Positions 10,132-18,479 are shown, counted from the stretch's first letter. The stretch is 64,000 nucleotides of DNA from SCUD01 sp036824505 (GCA_036824505.1 DAITAA010000011.1:25461-89460); one strand, 5' to 3'. Numbers and translations are program-made. The notes: generated by a model from the letters alone, not told the origin.

Positions 10132-10193
10132 GGGATCTCCTGACCGCCACCTTGCGGCACAGGAATTACTGCACTATTCCGCCGATTGAGCAA

Positions 10194-10220
10194 GGAGCTA
10201 GCCGCTCGGCGGCCAGCTCC
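10194..10220. terminator. Candidate hairpin terminator
   Basis: GGAGCTAGCCGC, a TCG loop and GCGGCCAGCTCC form a 12-bp stem with one mismatch. It lies 11 bases beyond the stop of the minus-strand glycine-zipper gene and upstream of the ThDP enzyme gene. No clear T-run follows on either strand, so it may be a weak or Rho-assisted terminator. Confidence 0.45.
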
Positions 10221-10230
10221 CCCGTGGCCG

Positions 10231-10815
10231 TCAGTCGTCGATCATGCGCCACTCGCCCTCACCGTAGCGACAGGCGCGGGCTTTCCTGATAACGCGGTGA
10301 TGATCCGTTTCGCGCACCAGCGTGAACCGGCGGCAAACGCGATTGTCGCGCTCGAATCGGCCGTACGGCGTGAGTATGTACTGCATGCCCGGGCGGGCGC
10401 CTACCCAGCGGACCGCGCGGCCATCATCCAGCAGTTCCAGGGAATGGCCGAAGCAGGCACGGTCGCTGCGATCCATGTCTTCCCCGATCTCGTGACCGAT
10501 AATTGCGCCGATCGTCGCACCGGCGAGGATCGCGATGAGGCGATTGTCATCGCTGCCGACCGTTGAGCCGACTGCCCCGCCGACGACTGCGCCGAGCACG
10601 GTGCCGACGCGGTCGCGGTCACAACGACCCTCGCGGATGCCGTAATCATCCTGCCAGCGATGGCCGGTATAGCCGACATAGTAGGGGTCGTGCTTCGCGC
10701 GCCAGCCGTGGGCCGGGGCATGTGGCGGCGGATCGGCGAGTGCGACCGGGGCGCTCATGACCACGGAAACCAGCAACGTCGCCGTGGCGGCCAGCATTCT
10801 GCAATGGCGATTCAT
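10231..10815 (-). CDS. Exported glycine-zipper surface-antigen-like protein
   Basis: The ATG at 10815 gives 194 residues with a signal peptide (MNRHCRMLAATATLLVSV, cleaved near ALA-DPP). The middle has a glycine-zipper 2TM segment, VGTVLGAVVGGAVGSTVG and then ILAGATIGAIIGHEIG, typical of the RT0821/Lpp0805 surface antigen and YMGG-type family. The C-terminal part is basic and aromatic with three cysteines. Such proteins are small outer-membrane-associated or periplasmic proteins of unknown function. A longer frame to 10863 would only add residues before the signal peptide and was not used. The gene is monocistronic between glutaryl-CoA dehydrogenase and the ThDP enzyme. Confidence 0.75.
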   Translation of the reverse strand: MNRHCRMLAATATLLVSVVMSAPVALADPPPHAPAHGWRAKHDPYYVGYTGHRWQDDYGIREGRCDRDRVGTVLGAVVGGAVGSTVGSDDNRLIAILAGATIGAIIGHEIGEDMDRSDRACFGHSLELLDDGRAVRWVGARPGMQYILTPYGRFERDNRVCRRFTLVRETDHHRVIRKARACRYGEGEWRMIDD

Positions 10816-10952
10816 GGGGTTTTTCCTTGCGTCGCCTGCAAGATGGGGGGCAGGCTCGGGCACAGTCTAGTGCGGCAGCGGCTGAACCAATGCTGAATAG
10901 CGCCGCAATCGGCCCATTTCGTGACCGGCCGCACGGGCCAAACCGCACTGGC

Positions 10953-12161
10953 CTAGAACGCGTTGATGCCCGTCAGTGCGCGACCAATTGTCAGCTGATG
11001 AATCGTCTCGGTGCCTTCATAGGTGATCACGCTCTCGAGATTGAGCGCGTGGCGTATCGGCACGTACTCGGCGCTGATCCCCGATCCGCCCAGCATGTCA
11101 CGCGCGTCACGCGCGACGTCGATCGCCATCCGGCAATTGTTCCACTTGGCGAGTGACACTTGAGCCGGCTGCATGCGGCCGGCATCCTTCAGCCGGGCTA
11201 GCTGCAAAGACAGCATTTGTGCGCAGGTGATGCCACGCGCCATGTTGGCAAGCCGAATCTGGATTGCCTGATTCGCGGCCAGCGGGCGGCCGAACAGGAC
11301 CCGCGACTGGGTGTAGTCGAGCAGTTGTGCGAGGCAGGCCTGCGCCGCGCCGATGACGCCCCAGCTGATGCCAAAGCGCGCCTGCGTGAGGCAGGACAAC
11401 GGCGCCTTGAGGCCGATCGTGCTGCCCGGCAAAACATTCGCCTCGGGTACCACGACATCCTCCAGGTACAGCGCGCCGGTCGACGAGGCGCGCAGCGAGA
11501 ACTTGCGCTCGATCTCCGGCGCCGCGAATCCGCGCATGCCTTTTTCGACGATGAATCCACGAATGCCTTCTTCGGTCTTTGCCCAGACGATCGCCAGATC
11601 CGCAATCGGCGCATTCGTGATCCACATCTTCGAGCCATTCAGTACCCAGTCCCGGCCGCGTCGTTTCGCATGGGTCTTCATGTTGCCGGGATCGGAACCG
11701 CCGTGCGGCTCGGTCAGCCCGAAGCAGCCGATCAGTTCGCCGGTCGCCATGCGCGGCAGGAATTTCTCCTTCTGCGCATCGCTGCCGTAGGCGTGGATCG
11801 GGTACATGCAGAGGCTCGATTGCACGGATACGAAGCTGCGTATTCCTGAATCGCCACGCTCCAGTTCCTGGCAAATCAGGCCGTAGGACACGGCATTCAT
11901 GCCGGCGCAGCCATAGCCCTCGAGTGAACTGCCGAGCAGGCCAAGTGCAGCAATTTCCGGCACCAGCTCGCGCGGAAAGCTGTGCTCCTCGAAATGCTTC
12001 TGGATGATCGGGAGCACCTTGTCATCGACCAGCCGCGCGACAGAGTCCTGGACCATGCGCTCCTCGTCGCTGAGGGCGCCGCGGATATCGTAGAGGTCGA
12101 GCACGTCTAACGCGGCCTTTCCGGCCGTGCTGGATGCGGCGAGACTGGCGGCGGTTGCCAT
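10953..12161 (-). CDS. gcdH: Glutaryl-CoA dehydrogenase (acyl-CoA dehydrogenase family)
   Basis: The 402-residue product converts glutaryl-CoA to crotonyl-CoA using FAD, in lysine, tryptophan and aromatic catabolism. The acyl-CoA dehydrogenase regions are clear: CFGLTEPHGGSDPGNMKT for FAD and substrate, KMWITNAPIADLAIVWAK, and the C-terminal NLESVITYEGTETIHQLTIGRALTGINAF with the catalytic glutamate in YEGT. This last segment closely follows the GCDH subgroup rather than fatty-acid dehydrogenases. ATG at 12161 was chosen because the frame upstream of it is low-complexity and overlaps the next gene. The gene lies 17 bases after the lipoprotein pair, so it may be co-transcribed with them. Confidence 0.9.
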   Translation of the reverse strand: MATAASLAASSTAGKAALDVLDLYDIRGALSDEERMVQDSVARLVDDKVLPIIQKHFEEHSFPRELVPEIAALGLLGSSLEGYGCAGMNAVSYGLICQELERGDSGIRSFVSVQSSLCMYPIHAYGSDAQKEKFLPRMATGELIGCFGLTEPHGGSDPGNMKTHAKRRGRDWVLNGSKMWITNAPIADLAIVWAKTEEGIRGFIVEKGMRGFAAPEIERKFSLRASSTGALYLEDVVVPEANVLPGSTIGLKAPLSCLTQARFGISWGVIGAAQACLAQLLDYTQSRVLFGRPLAANQAIQIRLANMARGITCAQMLSLQLARLKDAGRMQPAQVSLAKWNNCRMAIDVARDARDMLGGSGISAEYVPIRHALNLESVITYEGTETIHQLTIGRALTGINAF

Positions 12162-12178
12162 CAGGGAGTCTCCGCGGC

Positions 12179-12766
12179 TCAGCCGGCCTGCATGCCGAGG
12201 CGGGCCATCAGGTCCTGGGTCATGGTTTCGACATCGCGCGCCTTCGTGGCTGCGGATTCCAGATCTCCCGCCATGAATGCAGCGCTGGCGTCGTCCCACG
12301 CGCTCTTTGCGCTGCTGAAGGCTGCATTGGCCTCCTCGAGCAACTGCTTGTCCATGCCCTGCGGCAGCTTGCGCATCTTGCCGAGTTCGGCGAGCCGGGT
12401 CTCGATGGCGGCGACCCGGCCGGGCAGACTGCCGGACAGCCGGGTCCATTCCGCGTTGAGTTCGGCGAGCCGCTTCTGCTTCGCTTCAACCGAGGCCTTG
12501 GCAAGTTCCTCGGCATGCGCCGGCACGTCCTTCACCGCGGCGATGGCATCCGCGTAGCGTTCTTCGTCGAAGGCTTTTCGCGCCGTTTCCAGCTCCGCCT
12601 TCACTTGAGCGTACCGCTCCGGCACGTATTTCTGGGCATCTTCGTAAACCGCCTGGAGCGCACCTTCGGCGGCATCGATCGCCGCAGCGGCCGGATCCCT
12701 CTGCGAACAACCCGCGGCCAGCAGCAGGAGCGCTGCGAATGCGACATTCCGGATATTCATGCTCAT
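12179..12766 (-). CDS. Lipoprotein with helical repeats (paralogue of next gene)
   Basis: The ATG at 12766, preceded by AGGAGAGG, gives 195 residues with a lipoprotein signal ending LLLLAAGC. The mature part is almost entirely charged and alanine-rich helix, for example the segment around QKYVPERYAQVKAELETARK, so a coiled-coil or helical bundle is expected. The neighbouring upstream gene has the same plan, with the shared motif YxPERYxxxxAxxxxxRxxxxxxxYxDA and a similar C-terminus, so the two are tandem paralogues. I do not recognise a characterised family. They probably sit at the outer or inner membrane and may act together. The gene follows its paralogue after ten bases. Confidence 0.75.
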   Translation of the reverse strand: MSMNIRNVAFAALLLLAAGCSQRDPAAAAIDAAEGALQAVYEDAQKYVPERYAQVKAELETARKAFDEERYADAIAAVKDVPAHAEELAKASVEAKQKRLAELNAEWTRLSGSLPGRVAAIETRLAELGKMRKLPQGMDKQLLEEANAAFSSAKSAWDDASAAFMAGDLESAATKARDVETMTQDLMARLGMQAG

Positions 12767-12776
12767 GCGCCTCTCC

Positions 12777-13370
12777 TTACGATGCCTTGATACCGAGTGT
12801 GTCCATGACACCCGCAATCGTGGTCTTGGCCTCGCGCGCCGTCATGACCGAGGATTCGAAATTCGCCGCGCTGATCGATTCTGCGGCCTTGCTCCAGGCA
12901 GCCCTCGCGGCGTCGTAATTTGCGACGAGCGCCTTGTAGGCATCGCGATCCATGTCCTTCGGCGGCCGGCCGCCCTGGGCCGAGATCTTCTTGTCCACCG
13001 CGGCAAGCATGGCCGGCATGGTGTTGACGAGGTCAGCCCACTCGCTTTCCAGTTCGACCCTTACCTGGGCCTTGCGGATCTGGCTGTCCGCGACCGCGCG
13101 GCGCAAAGCATCAGCGACAGCGGGAGCTGCTGAAACCACGTCTCCGTACTTTTCCTGCGCGAGGCTTTCACGGAGCCCTGCGACCTTGGCGCTGATCTCT
13201 TCATAGCGCTCCGGCAGATATTGCTGAAGCTGGGCGCCGGATCCTTCCATTGTCTTCTCGATGCCCGCGATCGCCTGCTCGGCGGGCTCCTTCTGGTTTG
13301 CGCAGCCGGCCATACCCAGGAACCCGACGGCTAGCGCCGTGAGCGTTACTGCGCTGCGTGTGAATATCAT
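12777..13370 (-). CDS. Lipoprotein with helical repeats (paralogue of preceding entry)
   Basis: The 197-residue product has a signal with lipobox GMAGC at about residues 15-19. The mature chain is predicted to be helical, with QYLPERYEEISAKVAGLRES matching the other twin's QKYVPERYAQVKAELETARK. Both end with a short segment before a final LG-I/M motif. The start ATG at 13370 was preferred to the upstream frame because that frame has no signal sequence. A tandem duplication is the simplest explanation. The function is unknown. It is the first gene of a minus-strand run that may extend through the second lipoprotein into gcdH. Confidence 0.75.
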   Translation of the reverse strand: MIFTRSAVTLTALAVGFLGMAGCANQKEPAEQAIAGIEKTMEGSGAQLQQYLPERYEEISAKVAGLRESLAQEKYGDVVSAAPAVADALRRAVADSQIRKAQVRVELESEWADLVNTMPAMLAAVDKKISAQGGRPPKDMDRDAYKALVANYDAARAAWSKAAESISAANFESSVMTAREAKTTIAGVMDTLGIKAS

Positions 13371-13478
13371 CAGGCTTCCCCTTGAACTGATTGAATTACC
13401 GGCCGGTGCACCGGCCGGCCAAGGCCTAAGATTACCACCGATCAAGGACCCATCAGGCCCGCAGGGCTATTGTTGCCA

Positions 13479-13525
13479 GGTCGCAGGTTCGTTGCTGTTC
13501 CTGCGATCGGCATGAACCTGCGACC
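13479..13525. terminator. Inverted repeat between rpoH and lipoprotein gene
   Basis: GGTCGCAGGTTC at 13479-13490 and GAACCTGCGACC at 13514-13525 are perfect 12-bp inverted repeats around a 23-base loop. The pair lies just after the rpoH stop on the minus strand and could end rpoH transcription. The loop is long and there is no T-run, so another role, such as an operator for the downstream lipoprotein operon, is possible. Confidence 0.45.
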
Positions 13526-13534
13526 CGGCACCAA

Positions 13535-14404
13535 TTATGCGGCCATTGCGGCCCGAAGCTTGCTGATCGCCGTTACTTCGATCTGGCGGATACGCTCCGC
13601 TGAGACGCCGTACTCGTCGGCCAGATCCTGAAGCGTCCGCTTGTCTTCGGCGAGCCAGCGAGCCTTGATCACGGCGCGGCTGCGCTCATCCAGATTGTCG
13701 AGCGCCGCGGCCAGGGAATCTGCGACGGCCCCGTCCCATTCCTCCTGCTCAACAGTCGTGGCGGGATCCAGATCCGGCGAAGGCAGGTAGAGTGAAGGTG
13801 AACCGACGCCATCTTCTTCGTCGGCATCGGGCGCCGGATCGAATGACAGGTCGCGTGCCGCGAGGCGCTGTTCCATTTCCCGCACTTCGCTCGGTTCGAC
13901 ACCCAGCTCGCCGGCGACGGCATTGGCTTCGTCATCGGAGAGCCATGCCAGGTTCTTCTTCATGCGGCGCAGGTTGAAGAACAGCTTGCGTTGGGCCTTG
14001 GTCGTCGCGACCCGCACCAGCCGCCAGTTACGGATTACGAACTCGTGGATTTCGGCGCGGATCCAGTGGATCGCAAAGCTGACCAGCCGCACGCCCATGT
14101 CCGGGTCAAAACGCTTGACCGCTTTCATCAGGCCGACATTGCCTTCCTGGATCAGGTCGGCAACCGGCAGGCCGTAGCCCATGTAGCCGCGAGCGACATG
14201 CACGACGAACCGCAGGTGTGAAAGCACGAGCAGGCGCGCCGCGTCCAGGTCGCCGTCGTTATGGAAGCGCTTCGCGAGCGAGAGTTCTTCCTCGCGGCTC
14301 AGCACGGGAATGCTCGAGACCCGCTCGACATAGGCCTCCAGACTCCCGACCGGGCCATCGAGCGCCAGAGAGTGACTCTTCAGGACAAGCGCAGTACTGG
14401 TCAT
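13535..14404 (-). CDS. rpoH: RNA polymerase heat-shock sigma factor RpoH (sigma-32)
   Basis: The 289-residue protein directs RNA polymerase to heat-shock promoters. Region 2 is clear in LSHLRFVVHVARGYMGYGLPVADLIQEGNVGLMKAVKRFDP with DLIQEGN for core binding, then FAIHWIRAEIHEFVIRNWRLVRVATTKAQRKLFFNLRR, which contains the RpoH box region. Region 4 is at the end, RTLQDLADEYGVSAERIRQIEVTAISKLR. GGAGG lies 11 bases before the ATG. A CIRCE-type palindrome lies 28 bases upstream of the start, suggesting HrcA control. The gene is near the ftsX-ftsE-ftsY cluster, as in many Gammaproteobacteria, but here a cytochrome gene lies between them. Confidence 0.95.
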   Translation of the reverse strand: MTSTALVLKSHSLALDGPVGSLEAYVERVSSIPVLSREEELSLAKRFHNDGDLDAARLLVLSHLRFVVHVARGYMGYGLPVADLIQEGNVGLMKAVKRFDPDMGVRLVSFAIHWIRAEIHEFVIRNWRLVRVATTKAQRKLFFNLRRMKKNLAWLSDDEANAVAGELGVEPSEVREMEQRLAARDLSFDPAPDADEEDGVGSPSLYLPSPDLDPATTVEQEEWDGAVADSLAAALDNLDERSRAVIKARWLAEDKRTLQDLADEYGVSAERIRQIEVTAISKLRAAMAA

Positions 14405-14431
14405 TCGTATGTAAACCTCCGTTGCCCAATA

Positions 14432-14458
14432 TTAGCAGTCGCTCCAATGGAGTGCTAA
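14432..14458. promoter_or_regulatory. CIRCE-type operator upstream of rpoH
   Basis: TTAGCAGTC, nine bases, GAGTGCTAA matches the CIRCE operator of the HrcA repressor (TTAGCACTC-N9-GAGTGCTAA) with one mismatch. It sits 28 bases before the rpoH ATG. On the minus strand its proximal edge runs into TAATAT, a possible -10 element, so a bound repressor would block transcription start. The site is seen directly; HrcA control is inferred, and hrcA is not in this window. Confidence 0.75.
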
Positions 14459-14545
14459 CGACGCCAAAAGTTCGTCGAGCGGAAAGGAAAAAAACATCGT
14501 CAGAACATCAGCTTACGTGCGCATCGAGGCACGGCCCGCGGCTCA

Positions 14546-15196
14546 TCAGGGCCTGCGGGCCTTTTCCAGGATTGCTTGCGGGATGCGATGGCGGATCGCG
14601 GGATAGAACTGGGCAATCGTGCCGTTGAATGCCCCGTCCTTCAGGTGACAGGTCATGCAGGGGTTGCCGGGCGGCAGAACATCCGCTTGCCCGTCCGTTG
14701 CGCCGAACGGGTAAAAATAATGCCCCTCGCCGGGCCGCCGCCGATCGATCAGGTGGATCTCGAAACTGGCGAGATCGCCTTGCACGAAGCCGCTGCGGTT
14801 GATCGATACCTTCTGCTCCGAGTCGTAGAACGACAGCAGGAACATCGCGCCGTCGGGGTAGGCGCCGGTCTCGACGAAGTGCCGGTAGGCCCGTGGCTCC
14901 ATCAGCACCACCTGGAATTGCCCCGGCGAGTCAGGGTTGAATTTGGCGGCGTTGTATCCCATTCCGAGTGAAGCGCCGAGAAATACCCACTCGTCGAGGT
15001 CCGATGGCCGCCGCAGCTGCCCTGCCGATGTGAATGAAGCGACATCGACCGTGCCTGCCGGCGCTTCCATGGCCGAATCCGGCTGGCCTGCCTGCGCCAA
15101 GGTCAACGATTCCGCTATCGCGATGATCATGCCCGTCAGGACAGCAGGCGCGCCCGGCGCGAGATTTGCCCATGAGTGTCTTCTGGTCTGTGTCAT
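14546..15196 (-). CDS. Cytochrome P460-family protein
   Basis: This 216-residue protein has an N-terminal hydrophobic export segment (about residues 18-36) and a single c-type haem site, CMTCH, near residue 182. The pattern WVFLGASLGMGYN, FQVVLMEPRAYRHFVETGAYPDGAMFLLSFYDSE and GHYFYPFG fits the cytochrome P460 family, which includes hydroxylamine-oxidising enzymes and cytochrome c'-beta. Whether this one oxidises a nitrogen compound or only binds ligands cannot be told. No nitrification or denitrification genes are near. It is followed by rpoH in the same direction and preceded by ftsX; neither neighbour suggests a functional link. Confidence 0.82.
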   Translation of the reverse strand: MTQTRRHSWANLAPGAPAVLTGMIIAIAESLTLAQAGQPDSAMEAPAGTVDVASFTSAGQLRRPSDLDEWVFLGASLGMGYNAAKFNPDSPGQFQVVLMEPRAYRHFVETGAYPDGAMFLLSFYDSEQKVSINRSGFVQGDLASFEIHLIDRRRPGEGHYFYPFGATDGQADVLPPGNPCMTCHLKDGAFNGTIAQFYPAIRHRIPQAILEKARRP

Positions 15197-15244
15197 CTGT
15201 TCACTGGATCCCGGGAGCCAGGAAGAGTTGGGCGCGGCGATTAA

Positions 15245-16225
15245 TCAGGCGCGAGGCTCGATGCGTCGCAAATGAAACGCAGCTGCCAGCCAGGCGCCCA
15301 GCAGACCAAGAATCGCGCCGCCGCCGATGACCACGAAATACTCCCGCGCCGCAAGGCCCGCAAGCATGAATTTCGTCCCGTATGCCGCCGCTACCCGTGC
15401 AATCGGCGCCTCGAGGACGAAGAGGCCAATTCCGATCAGGACGACAGCCAGGAGACCACCCGCGAGGCCCTGCCAGAAGCCCGAATAGAGAAATGGCCTG
15501 CGCACAAATGCATTGCTGCCGCCGACCAGCTTGGTGACCTCGATTTCTGCACGGCGCCCATTGATCTCGAGCCGTATGGTGTTGCCGACGATGGCGAGCA
15601 CGCCGAGCGCCAGCACGCAGGCAGCCAATACGACGATCTGGCGCAGCGCGTCGAGGATCGCATGCAGTCGTCTCACCCATGCCGCGTCAGCTTCGACCAG
15701 CTCGACTTCCGGGAGCTTGCGCAGGTCGGCGGCGAGCGCCTCGACAGCGGTCGCTGAATCCTCACCCTCGGCCGGCCGCAGTTTGATGACCCAGGGCAGA
15801 GGATTCTCGCCGAGCGTTTCCAGCGCTTCGCCGATGCCGGAAAGCTTGCGGAATTCGATGAGCCCCTCATCGGGACTCACCAGCACCGCTTCGCCCACTT
15901 CGTCACGAGCCTTGATCGCGCGCGCAACCTTTCGCGCCTGCTCTGCAGTTGTCGCCAGGCGCAAATAGACGGAAAGCTGCACGGTATCGCCGAGACCGGC
16001 CGTTACGGCGCGCGCATTGGCGACGACCAGGTAAAGCGCAGCGGGCAGCGCAAGAGCGATGCCGATGACCGCGATCGTCAGCACGGTAGCCAGGGGCTGG
16101 CGCGCGAGTCGGCCGAGCGAGCCAACCAGTGTCTGTGCGTGGCGCTCGAACCAGGTCGCCGCGGCTCCCGTCAAGGTTCGTGGACCCGCCGGTCGGACAT
16201 TCCGGAGTTCTTCAGGCAGCGACAT
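15245..16225 (-). CDS. ftsX: Cell division protein FtsX
   Basis: The membrane subunit of the FtsEX complex, which links the divisome to activation of peptidoglycan hydrolases. The 326-residue product has a first membrane helix at about residues 50-75 (LATVLTIAVIGIALALPAAL), a periplasmic domain of about 130 residues, then three C-terminal helices beginning near IVVLAACVLALGVLAIVG. The motif EVTKLVGGSNAFVRRPFLYSG is typical of FtsX. The ATG at 16225 overlaps the end of ftsE by 14 bases; a longer frame from 16255 would overlap more and was not chosen. Confidence 0.93.
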   Translation of the reverse strand: MSLPEELRNVRPAGPRTLTGAAATWFERHAQTLVGSLGRLARQPLATVLTIAVIGIALALPAALYLVVANARAVTAGLGDTVQLSVYLRLATTAEQARKVARAIKARDEVGEAVLVSPDEGLIEFRKLSGIGEALETLGENPLPWVIKLRPAEGEDSATAVEALAADLRKLPEVELVEADAAWVRRLHAILDALRQIVVLAACVLALGVLAIVGNTIRLEINGRRAEIEVTKLVGGSNAFVRRPFLYSGFWQGLAGGLLAVVLIGIGLFVLEAPIARVAAAYGTKFMLAGLAAREYFVVIGGGAILGLLGAWLAAAFHLRRIEPRA

Positions 16226-16883
16226 TGGGGTGACCCGTGAGCCGGCCCTGCTCAATATGAATGCGGCGTACGGCGAACCGGTCGAGCAAGTGCACGCCGT
16301 GCGTCGCGACCATTACCGTGACGCCGACGGCATTGAAACGCTGGAACAAGTTCATGACCTCGAGCGCGAGATCCGGGTCCAGGTTACCAGTCGGTTCATC
16401 AGCGATCAGTACCGGTGGTTTGGTGATGACCGCGCGCGCGATGCCGACGCGCTGCTGTTCGCCGGCGGACAATTCGAGCGGAAACGACCTTTCCTTGCCG
16501 AGCAGGCCGACCTGGTCGAGCGCTGCGCGCACGCGCCTGTCCATTTCGCGCCGGGGTACGCCTGCAATCGCGAGTGGCAGCGCGACGTTGTCATACACGG
16601 GACGGTCGTCGAGCAGGCGGTGGTCCTGGAACACGACGCCGATCTGGCGCCGGAATGCCGGGATCGCGCCGGCGCGCAGTGTCGCGGTGTTGCGCCCGTT
16701 GACGATGACCTGGCCACGAGTCGGCCGCTCGAGCAGGGCGATCAGACGCAGCACCGTGCTCTTGCCGGCACCCGAGTGGCCGGTCAGGAAGGCCATCTCG
16801 CCGGCTGCGAGTTCGAATGAAAGTTCCGACAAGGCTTCGCGGCCATTCGGATAGCGCTTGAAGACGCGATCGAACCGGATCAT
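16212..16883 (-). CDS. ftsE: Cell division ATP-binding protein FtsE
   Basis: This 223-residue ABC ATPase pairs with FtsX at the divisome. Walker A GHSGAGKST is at about 36-44, the signature LSAGEQQRVGIARA at about 139-152, Walker B VLIADEPTGNLDPDLA follows, and the H-loop is in VMVATHGVHLL. The N-terminal MIRFDRVFKRYPNGREALSELSF is characteristic. The start forms an ATGA overlap with the ftsY stop, and the end overlaps ftsX, so ftsY, ftsE and ftsX are one tightly coupled unit. Confidence 0.95.
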   Translation of the reverse strand: MIRFDRVFKRYPNGREALSELSFELAAGEMAFLTGHSGAGKSTVLRLIALLERPTRGQVIVNGRNTATLRAGAIPAFRRQIGVVFQDHRLLDDRPVYDNVALPLAIAGVPRREMDRRVRAALDQVGLLGKERSFPLELSAGEQQRVGIARAVITKPPVLIADEPTGNLDPDLALEVMNLFQRFNAVGVTVMVATHGVHLLDRFAVRRIHIEQGRLTGHPNVAA

Positions 16884-17854
16884 GGGGCGCCTCCGGTTGC
16901 GGGACGCAGCAATCCTTCGACAAATGCTTCCGCCTGGAACGGTCCGAAGTCATCGATCTCTTCCCCGACGCCGACAAAGCGGATCGGCAGCCCAAAGCGG
17001 CGCGCGATCGCGATCAGGATGCCGCCCCTGGCGGTGCCGTCGAGCTTGGTGATGACGATTCCCGAAACGCCGATTGCGGCGTTGAACTGCTCCGCCTGCC
17101 GCAGGGCGTTCTGACCGAGGCTCGCATCCAGCACCAGCAGCACTTCGTGCGGCGCCTCGGGGTCGAGGCGTTTCAGCACGCGCGTGACTTTCTTCAGTTC
17201 ATCCATCAGGTGCGACTGAGTATGCAGCCGGCCGGCCGTGTCGGCGATCAGTACGTCGATGCCGCGCGCCCTGGCCGCCTGCAGCGCATCGAACACGACG
17301 GCGGCGGGATCGGCGCCCGCAGCCTGCGCGATTACCGGGACCTGGTTGCGCTCGGCCCAGATCGTCAGTTGCTCGACGGCCGCCGCACGGAAGGTGTCGC
17401 CTGCGGCGAGCATCACCTTCATGCCATCCTGCTTGAGCCGTCGCGCCAGCTTGCCGATCGTCGTGGTCTTGCCGGAGCCATTGACGCCGACGACGAGCAC
17501 CACATAAGGCTTCTTCGCCCGATCGACGACGAGCGGCCGTTCGACGGGCTTCAGGATTTCCAGCAGGGAGCCGCGCAGGGCGGCCAGCAGGGCAGTGACG
17601 TCGGCCAGTTCCCTGCGCGCCACCTTGCGGTGCAGTTCACCGAGGATTGCTCCGGTCACTTCCACGCCGACATCGGCCGCCAGCAGCCGCGTCTCGAGTT
17701 CCTCGAGCAGTTCGTCGTCGATCCTGCGCCCCGGCACCAGGTCGCCGAGCCACGACGTGCCGCGGTTGACCCGCGCGCGCAGTCGCGCAAGGAAACCGCC
17801 TTCGGCGGACTTCGCGGCTGGCTCGTCTGGTTGATTCGCACGGGAACCGAACAT
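16880..17854 (-). CDS. ftsY: Signal recognition particle receptor FtsY
   Basis: The 324-residue SRP-receptor GTPase targets membrane proteins to the translocon. The NG domain has GVNGSGKTTTIGKLA as the P-loop, GDTFRAAAVEQL, IADTAGRLHTQ and TKLDGTARGG, with the final GVGEEIDDFGPF motif. The acidic A domain is very short: the ATG at 17854 leaves only about 20 residues before LARLRARVNRG. A frame extending to 18253 exists but lies antisense to rsmD and is low-complexity, so it was rejected. The start is divergent from rsmD, 64 bases away. Confidence 0.95.
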   Translation of the reverse strand: MFGSRANQPDEPAAKSAEGGFLARLRARVNRGTSWLGDLVPGRRIDDELLEELETRLLAADVGVEVTGAILGELHRKVARRELADVTALLAALRGSLLEILKPVERPLVVDRAKKPYVVLVVGVNGSGKTTTIGKLARRLKQDGMKVMLAAGDTFRAAAVEQLTIWAERNQVPVIAQAAGADPAAVVFDALQAARARGIDVLIADTAGRLHTQSHLMDELKKVTRVLKRLDPEAPHEVLLVLDASLGQNALRQAEQFNAAIGVSGIVITKLDGTARGGILIAIARRFGLPIRFVGVGEEIDDFGPFQAEAFVEGLLRPATGGAP

Positions 17855-17918
17855 GGGCGTCCTGAATGGCCGGGCGGATTGTACTATCGCGCTTGTTTGT
17901 ATCGGGCCAGCCCGTTCA

Positions 17919-18479
17919 ATGAAACGCAAGAAGCCAAACGAACTGCGGATCATCGGCGGCAAATGGCGCGGCCGCCGGATCCGTTTTCCGCCGCGGCCCG
18001 GAATCCGGCCCTCGCCGGATCGGGTCCGGGAAACCCTCTTCAACTGGCTCGCGCCGGTCGTGGAAGGCAGCCGTTGCCTTGACCTATTCGCGGGCAGCGG
18101 TGCGCTGGGGCTCGAGGCGCTGTCCCGTGGCGCAGCCGCAGCGACCTTTGTCGAGTCCGATCCGACTGCCGTGGAGCAGTTGCGGGAGACCGTTTCGACC
18201 CTGACAGCCGAAAAGGCGGTCATCTTGCAGGCCGACGCCCTCGGATGGCTCAATGGCCCGCCGCAACGCTTCGACCTGGTATTTCTCGACCCGCCATTCG
18301 GATCCGGCCTGCTGGCCGAAGCCCTGCGAAAACTCGATTCCGGCGGCTGGCTTTCGCCTGGGGCATACGTCTATCTTGAGGCGCCTGCCAGGGACGGCCC
18401 GCCGTCGTTGCCTGCGGGCTGGAGGCTGCACCGTTCGGGCAAGGCAGGCGCGGTCGGTTATCATCTGGCCCTGAAGTGA
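17919..18479 (+). CDS. rsmD: 16S rRNA (guanine966-N2)-methyltransferase RsmD
   Basis: The 186-residue product methylates G966 of 16S rRNA. It begins with LRIIGGKWRGRRIRFPPRPGIRPSPDRVRETLFNWL, the family's RNA-binding N-terminus, then the SAM motif DLFAGSGALGLEALSRGA and the catalytic motif LVFLDPPFGSG (DPPF). ATG at 17919 was chosen because it precedes this conserved N-terminus directly; an upstream ATG at 17853 would overlap ftsY. The stop overlaps coaD by four bases (GTGA), so the two are coupled. Confidence 0.94.
   Translation: MKRKKPNELRIIGGKWRGRRIRFPPRPGIRPSPDRVRETLFNWLAPVVEGSRCLDLFAGSGALGLEALSRGAAAATFVESDPTAVEQLRETVSTLTAEKAVILQADALGWLNGPPQRFDLVFLDPPFGSGLLAEALRKLDSGGWLSPGAYVYLEAPARDGPPSLPAGWRLHRSGKAGAVGYHLALK

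Noticed and set aside
12162..12449. N-terminal extension of glutaryl-CoA dehydrogenase
   Set aside because: Out-of-frame reading of the lipoprotein gene, arginine- and glycine-rich, with no homology.
17855..18253. N-terminal extension of ftsY
   Set aside because: It lies antisense to rsmD and does not resemble the acidic FtsY A domain.
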